A stretch of 64,000 bases of DNA from Nocardia abscessus NBRC 100374 (GCF_000308455.1 NZ_BAFP01000063.1:1-64000), one strand, 5' to 3'. Counted from the stretch's first letter, positions 54,688 through 63,951 are shown. Notes: a model not told the origin generated them from the letters alone. Made by a program: numbers and translations.

Positions 54688-55830
54688 TCATCCGATCGGC
54701 GACTGCCCGAGCAGGACCCGGCCGGTGAAGTGGGTCTGCTTGGCCCGTGGCAACGGGTGGAAGAGGCAGCCGTGCACGTCCCGGTAGCGCATCTCCAGTT
54801 CACAGGTGCGGGAATAGCCGAGCCCACCGACGGTTTCGATGGCCAGGCGCACGGTGTGCACGAGCGCGTCCGCCGCGGCGGTCTTCCGGCTGAGCGTCCG
54901 GCTCGCGTACTGGTCGGTGTTGGCGAAGTGCAGGTTCTGCGATCCGTTGAACATGGCGTCGACGAGGTCGTTCGCGGTGGTGTGCGCGGTGGCCATCTCG
55001 CCGGCCAGTTGAACGGTGGGCGCGTCGGTCCGGCCCGCGGCCAGCGCGGTGGCGAGGCCGACCGCGCCGTCTGCGATGCCGAGGTAGGCCGCCATCACCA
55101 GCGGCATCGCCGCGCCGAGCACGACGTTCAGCAGTGGCGGCCATACGGTCGCCGGGCGGGCGAGTGACACGGCGGCGTCGGGAACGAACACGTCGTCGAG
55201 CACGACGGTGTGTGAACCGCTGGCCCGTAAACCCATAGTGTCCCAGGTCTTTTCGATTCGAACGCCGTCGGCGGCGAACGGGATGGCGCAGTGCAGCACC
55301 TGCGGGCCGTCCGGTGCGTCGTCCCAGCGCACGCTGGTCACCAGGACGGTGCCCGCCTCGCATCCGCTGGCAGGCGCTTTGCGCGCGTGCACCCGGTAGC
55401 CGCCCTCCACCCGCTCGGCGTGGCCGTTGGAGCCGACCCAATCGGAGGCGCCGGTACTGACCAGGATCGCGCCCGCGACCACCTTGGCGAACAGCGGGGC
55501 GGCGTCGATGCCGTGGTTGTGCCGCCACACCTGGGCGGCGACGAGGTGGGTGTGCATCGCGAAGGCGACCGCGGTGGAGGGATCGTGGCGCCCGAGTTCG
55601 CGCAGGATCGCGCCCATCTCGCGGTGGGTGACCCCGCCGCCGCCGAAATCGGCGGGGACGAGCGCCGCGGACAGCCCGCTCTCGCGCAGCAGGTCGAAGG
55701 CGGCGAGGGAGATATCGCCGGACCGGTCGCCGGCCGCGACCTCGGGACGCAGGGCTTCGCCGACGCGGCGCGCGCGGGCGATCCAGTCGATGGTGGTGAT
55801 GTCGGTGATGTCGGGAGCTGTAGTGGTCAT
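54688..55830 (-). CDS. Acyl-CoA dehydrogenase-fold flavoprotein
   Basis: 380 aa with the full ACAD fold: SALVPADFGGGGVTHREMGA, TGASDWVGSNGHAERV, TMGLRASGSHTVVLDDVFVP and a C-terminal VGGLGYSRTCELEMRYRDV. There is no evident catalytic Glu of acyl-CoA dehydrogenases, and the ending HPLPRAKQTHF recalls the group D flavin monooxygenase-like ACADs (DszC/HsaA type), so an oxygenase or other role is possible. It is divergent from an HxlR regulator at 55919, which probably controls it. Confidence 0.75.
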   Translation of the reverse strand: MTTTAPDITDITTIDWIARARRVGEALRPEVAAGDRSGDISLAAFDLLRESGLSAALVPADFGGGGVTHREMGAILRELGRHDPSTAVAFAMHTHLVAAQVWRHNHGIDAAPLFAKVVAGAILVSTGASDWVGSNGHAERVEGGYRVHARKAPASGCEAGTVLVTSVRWDDAPDGPQVLHCAIPFAADGVRIEKTWDTMGLRASGSHTVVLDDVFVPDAAVSLARPATVWPPLLNVVLGAAMPLVMAAYLGIADGAVGLATALAAGRTDAPTVQLAGEMATAHTTANDLVDAMFNGSQNLHFANTDQYASRTLSRKTAAADALVHTVRLAIETVGGLGYSRTCELEMRYRDVHGCLFHPLPRAKQTHFTGRVLLGQSPIG

Positions 55831-55918
55831 GTTTCGAAGTTAGGAACGGCCGCGATAACCGGATAGTGCAGAAAGTGGACCACCCCGGTCCAGAAACGAG
55901 ACCCGTCCGCGAGGTGCC

Positions 55919-56617
55919 ATGACGACTTCGATGCCGAGTTACGGCCAGTACTGCCCGATTTCCCGGGCGCTCGACGTGGTGGGCGAGCGCTGGTCACTGC
56001 TGATCCTGCGCGACCTGTTGTTGGGCACCACCCGGTTCAACGACCTCGCCCGTGGCTTGCCCGGCCTGTCGCGCAGCCTGCTCGCCAAACGTCTACGGCA
56101 GTTCGAGCGGGCCGGACTGGTGGAGAAGCTGGGCGGCGGATACCTGCTCACCGACGCGGGCCGGGAGTTGGAGCCGATCCTGTTCGGTCTCGGCGAATGG
56201 GGCACGCGCTGGAGTTTCGGCGCACCACGCGACGACGAGCGCGACCCCGCCCTGCTGGTGTGGTGGATGCACAAACGCGTGGACACCTCGTCGTTTCCTG
56301 GTCGGCGCCATGTGCTGCTGGTGCGGTTCACCGACGATCTGCGCCGCTTCTGGATCGTGATCGAGGCGGGCGTGCCCTCGGTGTGCGACTCCGATCCCGG
56401 ATACCCCGTCGACGTCGCGATCAGCTCCGACGTCGCGTCGCTGTATCAGGTGTGGCTGGGGCGGCTGCCGCTGACGCACGCGCTGCGCATGGGCCGCGTG
56501 GGATTCATCGGCCCGCCCGCGCTCACCCGCCGGATGCCGTCGGTGCTGCGGCTCAGTCCCGTCGCCGGATACGCGGACACCTCACACGTCGGGGACACCG
56601 CCAAGCGCGCGTCCTGA
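55919..56617 (+). CDS. HxlR-type winged-helix regulator
   Basis: 232 aa. The HxlR domain is complete: YCPISRALDVVGERWSLLIL, TRFNDLARGLPGLSRSLLAK and LTDAGRELEPIL. An additional C-terminal 110 residues (YQVWLGRLPLTHALRMGRV) resemble the SCP2-like extension found in some actinobacterial HxlR proteins. The Cys in YCPISR is the conserved redox-sensitive position of the family. Divergent from the ACAD-fold gene with 88 bp between the starts. Confidence 0.86.
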   Translation: MTTSMPSYGQYCPISRALDVVGERWSLLILRDLLLGTTRFNDLARGLPGLSRSLLAKRLRQFERAGLVEKLGGGYLLTDAGRELEPILFGLGEWGTRWSFGAPRDDERDPALLVWWMHKRVDTSSFPGRRHVLLVRFTDDLRRFWIVIEAGVPSVCDSDPGYPVDVAISSDVASLYQVWLGRLPLTHALRMGRVGFIGPPALTRRMPSVLRLSPVAGYADTSHVGDTAKRAS

Positions 56618-56646
56618 ACTCGGACGGCATCCCCGCGTGCGAGCGG

Positions 56647-57936
56647 TCAGAGGTTTCCGACGATGTGCTCGAGGCGCCGGGCCACCAGTTCGCGCGCCTT
56701 CTCCCGGAGCGCGGGCCGGTATCCGCTCGGGTACACCGGGTCGGCGGGGGCGTAGTCCTTCAGCACCTCTTTCGCGAGGGTGATCTTGTGCACCTCGGTG
56801 GGGCCGTCGGCAAGGGCCATCACCTCCGCGTAGCTGAGCATGTCGATGAACGGCAGGTCCTGGCTGACGCCGATCGCGCCGTGCAGGTGCAGCGCGCGCT
56901 GGGCGATGTCGTGCATCACCTTGGGCATGGCGACCTTGATGGCGGCGATGTCCTTGCGGACCTTCGTATAGTCCTGCTCCTTGTCGATGCGCCAGGCCGT
57001 GCGCAGCACCAGCAGCCGGAACTGCTCCATCTCGATCCAGCTGTCGGCGATGCGTTCCTGGGTCATCTGCAACCCGGCCAGCGGGCCGCCGCGCATCGGG
57101 CGCGAGACCGCCCGCTCGGCCATCATGTCGAACGCCTTGCGGACCATGGCGACCGTGCGCATCGCGTGGTGTACGCGGCCGCCGCCCAATCGGGTCTGCG
57201 CGACCACGAAACCTTGTCCCTCGGCGCCGAGCAGGTGGTCGGCGGGGACACGAACGTCGGTGAACCGCAGGTGTCCCTCGTGCTCGCTGAATCCGGCGAC
57301 ATGGAAGTTCTTCACGATCTCCAGGCCGGGCGCGTCGGCGGGCACGATGAACATCGACATGCCCTGGTACGGGCTCACGTCCGGGTCGGTCACCACCATG
57401 ACGATGTGGAAGGCGGCGAACTGCGCGTTGGAGTTGAACCACTTCTCGCCGTTGATCACCCAGTGGTCGCCGTCGCGCACCGCGCGGGTTCGGAACAGCG
57501 TCGGGTCCGAGCCGCCGGTCGGCTCGGTCATGACGTAGCACGAGCCGATCTCCCCGGCCAGCAACGGCTCGAGGTAGGTCTTCTTCTGCTCCGGCGTGCC
57601 GTAGTGGGCGAGGATTTCCGCGTTGCCGGAATCCGGAGCCTGGCACCCGAATACCGACGGCGCCCACACCGACGTGCCGAGCACCTCGTTGAGCAGGGCG
57701 AGCTTCATCTGCCCGTAGCCGGGGCCGCCCAGTTCCGGCCCGAGGTGGCAGGCCCACAGGCCCTGCTCCTTGACCTGTTCCTGCAGCGGGCGCATGAGCG
57801 CCATCGCCTCGCGGTCGGTGCGGTCGTACGGATTGGGATAGAGCAGATCGAGCGGCTCCACCTCGGTCCGGACGAACTCCGCCGCCCAATCCAACTTCCG
57901 CTGGTACTCCGGGTCGGTCTCGAAATCCCAAGCCAT
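56647..57936 (-). CDS. Acyl-CoA dehydrogenase (ACAD11-like)
   Basis: 429 aa; ATG with GAAAGG upstream. CYVMTEPTGGSDPTLFRTRA and WVINGEKWFNSNAQFA are the flavin and substrate loops; LADGPTEVHKITLAKEVL is typical of the ACAD10/11-like branch. It would introduce a double bond into an acyl-CoA. It is the last gene of the SDR-ADH-TetR-ACAD operon, two bases after the TetR stop, which suggests catabolism of an alcohol to an acyl-CoA intermediate. Confidence 0.87.
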   Translation of the reverse strand: MAWDFETDPEYQRKLDWAAEFVRTEVEPLDLLYPNPYDRTDREAMALMRPLQEQVKEQGLWACHLGPELGGPGYGQMKLALLNEVLGTSVWAPSVFGCQAPDSGNAEILAHYGTPEQKKTYLEPLLAGEIGSCYVMTEPTGGSDPTLFRTRAVRDGDHWVINGEKWFNSNAQFAAFHIVMVVTDPDVSPYQGMSMFIVPADAPGLEIVKNFHVAGFSEHEGHLRFTDVRVPADHLLGAEGQGFVVAQTRLGGGRVHHAMRTVAMVRKAFDMMAERAVSRPMRGGPLAGLQMTQERIADSWIEMEQFRLLVLRTAWRIDKEQDYTKVRKDIAAIKVAMPKVMHDIAQRALHLHGAIGVSQDLPFIDMLSYAEVMALADGPTEVHKITLAKEVLKDYAPADPVYPSGYRPALREKARELVARRLEHIVGNL

Positions 57937-57938
57937 GG

Positions 57939-58577
57939 TCAGCCTTTCGTGTCCCGCGCGGTGCTGGTCACCACGCCGTCGAGCAAAGTGCTCGTGAGGA
58001 TGTCGGCGATCTCGCCGGGCGAGCGGTCGCCGTGCGGGCGGTACCAGACCGACACCATGTTCAACATGCCGAGCAGGCTGTTGGTGACCACGTGGTCGGC
58101 GGTGCGCAGCGCCCCCTCGGCGTGCCCGGCGTCGATGACCCGCTGCCAGCAGTGCTGGACCCGGTCGCGCAGGTCCTGCAGTTGCGCGGCGCGCTCGCCG
58201 GTGAGCGCGCCGACGTCGCGCAGCTGGATGGCCACCTCACGCTGATGCCGGATGATCAGCCGCACGTAACTGTGGATCAGCCTGCGCAGCTTGGTGACCG
58301 GATCGTCGGGGCCGTCGGCGATCTGTTCGGCGTCGGCCAGCATTCGCTGAATGTAGTCGCGCAGGATCTGCCAGAGCAGCTCCTCCTTGGAACCGATGTG
58401 GTAGTACAGCGCACCACGCTGCACGTCGGCGCGCTCGCCGATCTCGGCCACGCCGGTGCCGTGAAAGCCCTTCTCGGCGAACAGGTCGATCGCCGCCCGC
58501 ACGATCCGCTCCCTGGTGTCGCTCGCCGTGGATTCGGCGGCGGGCGGGCGGCCGCGCCGACGCGAAGGGGCGGTCAT
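57939..58577 (-). CDS. TetR-family regulator within catabolic operon
   Basis: 212 aa. HTH at about 22-66 (RERIVRAAIDLFAEKGFHGT, GERADVQRGALYYHIGSKEE). The C-terminal part has the TetR_C pattern of lipid-catabolic regulators (KstR2/FadR-like) such as LRRLIHSYVRLIIRHQREVA. Its start overlaps the ADH stop (ATGA) and its stop is two bases from the ACAD start. It may control the operon through the weak palindrome at 60390. Confidence 0.86.
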   Translation of the reverse strand: MTAPSRRRGRPPAAESTASDTRERIVRAAIDLFAEKGFHGTGVAEIGERADVQRGALYYHIGSKEELLWQILRDYIQRMLADAEQIADGPDDPVTKLRRLIHSYVRLIIRHQREVAIQLRDVGALTGERAAQLQDLRDRVQHCWQRVIDAGHAEGALRTADHVVTNSLLGMLNMVSVWYRPHGDRSPGEIADILTSTLLDGVVTSTARDTKG

Positions 58578-59623
58578 CTCGACGGGTCCAGAACGATTTT
58601 GCCCACGCCGTCGGCCCGCTCGGCGAACATTTGATAGGCCGCGGGCCCCTCGGACATGGGGAGGTGATGGGTGACCACGGCTTCAGGCCGCAACCTGCCG
58701 CCCGCGGTGAGCTTCAGCAATGCGGGCAGTTCGTACTGGATCGCACACAGCCCGATGTGGAATTCGAGGTCCTTCACCTGCGCCGCCATCAGGTGGAACG
58801 GATAGGCGCGGTTGTGGCTGACGCCGATCACGCTGACCCGGCCGCCGTGCCCGACCGCGCTGATCGCCAGCTTGATGGTTTCGTCGGCGCCCACCGCCTC
58901 GATCGCGACATCCGCCCCGCCGCCCAGCGTTTCCCGGATCGCCTGCTTCGGGTCGTCGGACGCGACCGGCTCGGCTCCCAGGTCGGCGGCACGCTTGCGG
59001 CGTTCGGCGAGCAGGTCGACGCCGAGCACCCGCGCCGCGCCCATCGCGAAGGCGGACTGCACCGCCATGAGTCCGACCGGACCGAGGCCGATCACCACCA
59101 CGGTGTCGCCGGGCGCGACTCGGGCGCGCCGGGCTCCGTACCACGCGGTGGGCGCGTTGTCGGTGAGTACGACGGCGGCGGTATCGCTCACCTCGTCGGG
59201 CAGCTTCGCCAGGTTGCCCGCGGCGTGCGGTACGGCGAGCAGTTGGGCCTGGCATCCCGCCAGCGAGCCGCCGAGCCCGTAGCAGGCGTCGACCGGGAGC
59301 GGGTGGCGCGCGCATGCGGTGACGATTCCGGCACGGCACTGCGGGCAGCTGTCACAGCCCGCCGACGCGGCGACCAGCACGCGGTCACCGACCGAGAACC
59401 CGCGCGAGTGCGGTCCCAGTTCGACGATCTCGCCCACCGCTTCGTGCCCGACGCCGTAACCGGCGCCCGCGACGAAACCGTGTCCGGCGTAGATGTGCAG
59501 ATCACTGCCGCAGATGCCGGCGGCGGTCACCCGGACGATCGCGCCGTCGGGGCCCGGCAAGACCGGGTCCGGCCGATCGTTGTACGAGATCCGCTGCGGG
59601 CCTTCGTAAGTCAGAGCCTTCAT
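58574..59623 (-). CDS. Zinc-dependent alcohol dehydrogenase
   Basis: 349 aa. AAGICGSDLHIYAGHGF and GVGHEAVGEIVELG supply the catalytic zinc ligands, and CDSCPQCRAGIVTAC the structural-zinc cysteines. VVVIGLGPVGLMAVQSA is the Rossmann motif. The start overlaps the SDR stop and the stop overlaps the TetR start, both by ATGA. The frame open upstream to 60427 is a shadow of the SDR gene. Substrate unknown, probably a medium- or long-chain alcohol or diol. Confidence 0.88.
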   Translation of the reverse strand: MKALTYEGPQRISYNDRPDPVLPGPDGAIVRVTAAGICGSDLHIYAGHGFVAGAGYGVGHEAVGEIVELGPHSRGFSVGDRVLVAASAGCDSCPQCRAGIVTACARHPLPVDACYGLGGSLAGCQAQLLAVPHAAGNLAKLPDEVSDTAAVVLTDNAPTAWYGARRARVAPGDTVVVIGLGPVGLMAVQSAFAMGAARVLGVDLLAERRKRAADLGAEPVASDDPKQAIRETLGGGADVAIEAVGADETIKLAISAVGHGGRVSVIGVSHNRAYPFHLMAAQVKDLEFHIGLCAIQYELPALLKLTAGGRLRPEAVVTHHLPMSEGPAAYQMFAERADGVGKIVLDPSR

Positions 59624-60360
59624 CGCCAGCCTCCGTCCACCGCGAGGGTGGCGCCGGTGCAGAACGCGGAGGCGTCGGTGGCGAAGAACAGCGCCGCCCC
59701 GACCACCTCGCCGGGCTCGCCGACGCGGCGCAACGCGTTGTGCTTTGTGAGTTCCGTGCGCAGCTCGTCGGGCCACGCCGTGGCGATGTCGGTCTCGAAG
59801 GGGCCGCACTGGATGGTGTTGACCCGCACGTTCGGCGCGAACGTCTGCGCCAGCCCTCCGGTGAGGGCGTTGAGCCCCGCCTTGGCCGCCGAGTAGGGAA
59901 CCGCGAACGGCTCCGGCCGCGCCGCCTCGATCGAGGAGATGTTGATGATCGAACCGCCGCCGTCGGCCGCCATGCGGCTGCCGATCAGGGCCGACAGCCG
60001 GAACGGGCCTTTCAGATTGACGCCGATGACCTTGTCGAACAACGACTCGGTGACCTGGTCCAGGCTCGGGTACAGCGGCGAGAGGCCCGCGTTGTTGACC
60101 AGCACGTCCACCCGGCCGAACGCGCCGTAGACCGTCTCGACCAGAGCGTCGCACTGCGACCAGTCGCTGACGTTGCAGGCCACCGGCAGGGCGCGGCGAC
60201 CGAACCGCCGCGTCACCTCCTCGGCGAGCGCGGCGCATCCCTCCAGCTTGCGGCTGGCGATCACCACGTCCGCGCCTGCTTCGGCGAACGCGAGCACCAT
60301 CTGTTTGCCCAGACCGCGGCTGCCCCCGGTGACGACGGCGACCTTGTCGGTGAGTGACAC
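59620..60360 (-). CDS. SDR-family oxidoreductase
   Basis: 246 aa, GTG start with AGGAG upstream. VAVVTGGSRGLGKQMVLAFA, NNAGLSPLYP, INISSIEAARPEPFAVPYSA and the YSAAK active site are visible, with the ending ASAFCTGATLAVDGGW. First gene of the operon, presumably acting on the same pathway as the ADH and ACAD. Family assignment is firm, substrate unknown. Confidence 0.88.
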   Translation of the reverse strand: MSLTDKVAVVTGGSRGLGKQMVLAFAEAGADVVIASRKLEGCAALAEEVTRRFGRRALPVACNVSDWSQCDALVETVYGAFGRVDVLVNNAGLSPLYPSLDQVTESLFDKVIGVNLKGPFRLSALIGSRMAADGGGSIINISSIEAARPEPFAVPYSAAKAGLNALTGGLAQTFAPNVRVNTIQCGPFETDIATAWPDELRTELTKHNALRRVGEPGEVVGAALFFATDASAFCTGATLAVDGGWR

Positions 60361-60389
60361 CTGAACTCCTGCGTGGGTCGAGAAATGTT

Positions 60390-60410
60390 CCGATCAGTAC
60401 ATTAAATCGG
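60390..60410. promoter_or_regulatory. Weak palindrome CCGAT-N11-ATCGG at operon promoter
   Basis: Five-base arms enclose an AT-rich core CAGTACATTAA that also resembles a -10 region on the minus strand, 30-50 bp upstream of the SDR start. It could be the operator of the operon's TetR protein. The support is weak. Confidence 0.35.
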
Positions 60411-60603
60411 CCGCGGGTTACGATCAAGGGGCTGTCCGGCCGACCGCCGACGGCTCGACGACCCGCCGGGTGAAAACCCGCTCATATCGGCGTGGCGGAC
60501 AGATTCGGGCACAGGGCCGGACGACCCGGCGCGCGGTGGCACCACTACCCGCGGGTAACATGGCTTTGTTTTCCCACCCGGTTTCGCGGAAGTGAGGCAG
60601 TAG

Positions 60604-62784
60604 ATGACAGAGCGGATTCAGGTCGGCGGGCTCCAGGTGGCACGCGTTCTCCACGAGTTCGTCGAGAACGAGGCGCTCCCCGGGACCGGCGTGGATTCCG
60701 CCGCGTTCTGGGCCGGGGCAGAGCAGGTCGTCAACGACCTCGCACCGCGCAATCGCGCCCTGCTGGCCGAACGCGACGAGATCCAGGGCAAGGTCGACGC
60801 CTGGCACGCCGAACACCCCGGCGCGAACTACGACAAGGCCGCCTACAAGAACTTCCTGACCGAGATCGGCTACCTGCGCCCCGAGCCCGCCGATTTCCGG
60901 ATCACCACCCAGAACGTGGACGACGAGATCGCCGTCACCGCCGGACCGCAGCTCGTGGTGCCGGTGATGAACGCCCGCTTCGCGATCAACGCGGCCAACG
61001 CGCGCTGGGGCTCGCTGTACGACGCGCTCTATGGCACCGACGCCATCCCCGAGGGCAACGGCGCGGAGAAGGGCACCGGCTACAACAAGGTGCGCGGTGA
61101 CAAGGTCATCGAGTGGGCGCGCAACTTCCTCGACGACTCGGTCACCCTGATCACCGGTTCGCACATCGGCTCGACGTCCTACAAGATCGTCGACGGCGAG
61201 CTGGAGGTCGGCCTCGAGGACGGCACCAGCATCGGTCTGGCCGACGCCTCCCAGCTGGTCGGCTACCTCGGTGATCCCGAATCGCCGACCTCGGTGCTGC
61301 TGAAGCACAACGGCTTGCACATCGAGATCCAGATCGACCCGCAGTCCCCGATCGGCAGCACCGACACCGCGGGCGTGAAGGACGTCGTGCTGGAGTCCGC
61401 GGTCACCACGATCATGGACTTCGAGGACTCGGTCGCCGCGGTCGACGCCGAAGACAAGGTGCTGTGCTACCACAACTGGCTCGGCCTGATGAAGGGCGAG
61501 CTCGCGGAGAAGGTCACCAAGGGCGAGAAGACCTTCACCCGCACCATGAACCCCGACCGCGTGTACACCGCGCTGGACGGCGGCGAGCTGGTGCTGCACG
61601 GCCGTTCGCTGCTGTTCGTGCGCAACGTCGGTCACCTGATGACTTCCGACGCGATCCTCGACGCCGAGGGCAACGAGGTGCCCGAGGGCATCATGGACGG
61701 GCTGATCACCTCGCTGATCGCCAAGCACAGCCTGGCCGATGACGCGAAGCTGAAGAACAGCCGCACCGGTTCGGTCTACATCGTGAAGCCGAAGATGCAC
61801 GGTCCCGACGAGGTCGCGTTCACCAACGAGCTGTTCGGCCGGATCGAGGACGTGCTCGGACTGGAGCGCAACACGCTCAAGGTCGGCATCATGGACGAGG
61901 AGCGCCGGACCACGGTGAACCTGAAGGCCTGCATCCAGGCCGCCGCCGAACGGGTGGTGTTCATCAACACCGGCTTCCTGGACCGCACCGGCGACGAGAT
62001 CCACACCTCCATGGAGGCCGGGCCGATGGTCCGCAAGGCCGACATGAAGTCCCAGCAGTGGATCCTGTCCTACGAGGACTGGAACGTCGACACCGGTCTG
62101 ACGGCAGGCCTGCCCGGCAAGGCGCAGATCGGCAAGGGCATGTGGGCCATGCCGGATCTGATGGCCGACATGCTCACCCAGAAGATCGGTCACCCGCGCG
62201 CGGGCGCCAACACCGCGTGGGTCCCCTCGCCCACCGCCGCCACCCTGCACGCGACGCACTACCACCTGGTCGACGTGTTCAAGCGTCAGCAGGAGATCGC
62301 CAAGGGCGGCCGCCGCGCCACCGTCGACGAGATCCTCGAGATCCCGCTGGCCGCCGCGCCGAACTGGAGCGACGAGGAGAAGCGCCAGGAGCTGGACAAC
62401 AACTCGCAGTCCATCCTCGGCTACGTGGTGCGCTGGATCGACCACGGCGTCGGCTGCTCCAAGGTGCCCGACATCAAGGACGTCGCGCTCATGGAAGACC
62501 GTGCGACCCTGCGCATCTCCAGCCAGCTGATGGCCAACTGGCTGCGTCACGGCATCGTCACCGCCGACGAGGTGGTGGCCAGTCTGGAGCGGATGGCCCC
62601 GGTCGTGGACCGGCAGAACGCCGGTGACGCGAACTACCGGGCGATGGCCCCCGACTTCGCGGGCAGCATCGCCTTCCAGGCGGCCAAGGAGCTCATCCTG
62701 GAGGGCACCAAGCAGCCCAACGGGTACACCGAGCCGATCCTGCACCGCCGTCGCCGTGAGGCGAAGGCGCTGGCCTGCGTCTAG
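60604..62784 (+). CDS. glcB: Malate synthase G
   Basis: 726 aa. The entire sequence fits GlcB: an N-terminal helical clasp ([20 protein letters not shown]), an internal [40 protein letters not shown] and the C-terminal [20 protein letters not shown]. It condenses glyoxylate with acetyl-CoA to malate, the second step of the glyoxylate shunt, and is also used to detoxify glyoxylate from glycine. In M. tuberculosis glcB is transcribed opposite to gcvB and next to Rv1836c; here it is on the same strand as gcvP and separated by ten genes. GAAGTGAGG lies upstream. Confidence 0.96.
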   Translation: MTERIQVGGLQVARVLHEFVENEALPGTGVDSAAFWAGAEQVVNDLAPRNRALLAERDEIQGKVDAWHAEHPGANYDKAAYKNFLTEIGYLRPEPADFRITTQNVDDEIAVTAGPQLVVPVMNARFAINAANARWGSLYDALYGTDAIPEGNGAEKGTGYNKVRGDKVIEWARNFLDDSVTLITGSHIGSTSYKIVDGELEVGLEDGTSIGLADASQLVGYLGDPESPTSVLLKHNGLHIEIQIDPQSPIGSTDTAGVKDVVLESAVTTIMDFEDSVAAVDAEDKVLCYHNWLGLMKGELAEKVTKGEKTFTRTMNPDRVYTALDGGELVLHGRSLLFVRNVGHLMTSDAILDAEGNEVPEGIMDGLITSLIAKHSLADDAKLKNSRTGSVYIVKPKMHGPDEVAFTNELFGRIEDVLGLERNTLKVGIMDEERRTTVNLKACIQAAAERVVFINTGFLDRTGDEIHTSMEAGPMVRKADMKSQQWILSYEDWNVDTGLTAGLPGKAQIGKGMWAMPDLMADMLTQKIGHPRAGANTAWVPSPTAATLHATHYHLVDVFKRQQEIAKGGRRATVDEILEIPLAAAPNWSDEEKRQELDNNSQSILGYVVRWIDHGVGCSKVPDIKDVALMEDRATLRISSQLMANWLRHGIVTADEVVASLERMAPVVDRQNAGDANYRAMAPDFAGSIAFQAAKELILEGTKQPNGYTEPILHRRRREAKALACV

Positions 62785-62797
62785 TCCGCGCCCAACG

Positions 62798-62829
62798 CGA
62801 ATCCCCCGGTCCGTCGGCCGGGGGATTCG
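62798..62829 (+). terminator. glcB terminator
   Basis: CGAATCCCCCGG and CCGGGGGATTCG pair perfectly over 12 bp around an 8-nt loop, 14 bp behind the glcB stop; followed by TGCTTCC. Confidence 0.8.
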
Positions 62830-62917
62830 TGCTTCCGGGATCCGGAATTTCGACTCCCGTTTATCGGTCCGTTACCCTGGGGGCCGCACGAGATCGTTCG
62901 ATTTGTGAGGAAGATTC

Positions 62918-63019
62918 ATGGGAAGCGTTGTGCTCGACATCGTGGCATTGCTCGCCAATCGCGCGGCGATGTTCTGGAATTGGATGGCCACCGGATCGGC
63001 GGGCTTCCCGCCGCTGTGA
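62918..63019 (+). CDS. Small hydrophobic protein, 33 aa
   Basis: ATG 62918 lies five bases behind GAGGAAG, one of the best ribosome binding sites of the window. The product MGSVVLDIVALLANRAAM continues FWNWMATGSAGFPPL. The first half can form an amphipathic or membrane helix and the tail is Gly/Pro-rich. It is flanked by the glcB terminator 90 bp upstream and its own hairpin 34 bp downstream, so it appears to be a separate transcription unit. Size and hydrophobicity recall short pore-forming or membrane peptides of Mycobacteriales (PorA/PorH-like), but I do not recognise its family. Confidence 0.55.
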   Translation: MGSVVLDIVALLANRAAMFWNWMATGSAGFPPL

Positions 63020-63053
63020 GCGTGCGGTACGCGATCTACTTCGAGCAATAGGC

Positions 63054-63085
63054 AATCCCCTGGTCAGTTTTCTGGCCAGGGGATT
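63054..63085 (+). terminator. Terminator behind the small protein gene
   Basis: AATCCCCTGGTCA and TGGCCAGGGGATT pair with a single G:U around a TTTT-containing loop. It lies 34 bp behind the 33-codon gene and supports it as an independent transcript. Confidence 0.7.
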
Positions 63086-63375
63086 TCGCGTTCGGGCCGG
63101 AATCGGCAAAAGCGTTCCGGAATGTTTGTTTTCACACTGTCGGGCTCGACTGTCCACGGACCGCGAGCGATCATCGGACCGCCGGAATTCGATGCGCGGT
63201 ACCGTTCTCGACCACACGAGGCGAGCATGCGAGCTTTCGAAATCGACTCCGCACCGCTTCGCGGGCTATCCGTCACGCTTGTGGTGGCCGGCCGGATCGA
63301 CGTGATCCCCATGGAGCTGGGCGATTTCGCCACCGATACCGCGCGCGAAGCTGCGGCCCCTCGTATCTTGAACAC
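63086..63375. other. Intergenic region
   Basis: About 290 bp before the membrane protein gene. An 85-codon plus-strand frame (63122-63379) is present but lacks a ribosome binding site and known domain. Nothing else was recognised. Confidence 0.35.
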
Positions 63376-63951
63376 GTGAACTCCGCTGGGTCCGTGCGCA
63401 CACGGTCGCGTATTCCTCGTTGGTTCGTGCTGTGGATGGGGCTCCTGACCGCCCTGGTCGTGCTCTGCTGCGCGGCGCTGTTCTGGCAACTCGCCGCGGA
63501 GGGCACGTTCCCGACCCTCGTCGTGCTGTGGGTGGTTCTCGGCGTGCTCGGCGGGATCGCCGTCCTGTTCGGGTTGCTCGGCCTGCTGCGCTACCGCGCC
63601 CTGTTCCACAGTCTCGCTTCGCCCGTGCTGATCGGCGTCCTGGTGGCGCTGACGCTCTACGACGTCCCGGAGGACACCGGCTGGCGGCTCTCCCGCGGGA
63701 TCCTCGAGGACCAAGCTGTCGACTGCGCCCACTCCGGCCACCGCACCCGCCTGGGCGTCTACACCATCACCTTCATCACGCCCCGTGACGGCGGCTGCCT
63801 GTTCTACACCCAAGCGGGCGACCAGGACTCGGAAGGCTTCGCCTTCTTCCGCGACCCGGCCACCCCACCCCACCTCGGCCCCCCGTCCACCAACGGCGTC
63901 GAATACTCCGCCTTCGACGGCCAGTGGTACCGCTTCATCGACACTCACTGA
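63376..63951 (+). CDS. Hypothetical membrane protein
   Basis: 191 aa, GTG start. Three hydrophobic segments at about 16-38, 47-72 and 82-95 precede a soluble C-terminal part (about 100-191) containing two cysteines (VDCAHSG, GGCLFY) and the ending EYSAFDGQWYRFIDTH. The soluble part would lie outside if the three helices orient it so. No relatives are recognised. The stop overlaps the 3' end of a possible convergent gene. Confidence 0.6.
   Translation: MNSAGSVRTRSRIPRWFVLWMGLLTALVVLCCAALFWQLAAEGTFPTLVVLWVVLGVLGGIAVLFGLLGLLRYRALFHSLASPVLIGVLVALTLYDVPEDTGWRLSRGILEDQAVDCAHSGHRTRLGVYTITFITPRDGGCLFYTQAGDQDSEGFAFFRDPATPPHLGPPSTNGVEYSAFDGQWYRFIDTH

Noticed and set aside
56197..58245. Plus-strand open frame of 682 codons
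   Set aside because: It runs opposite the ACAD and TetR genes and through the HxlR gene in another frame; no domain recognised.
60424..62745. Minus-strand open frame of 773 codons
   Set aside because: It is the antisense shadow of glcB, with low-complexity His/Val/Asp/Arg-rich composition typical of antisense frames in GC-rich DNA.
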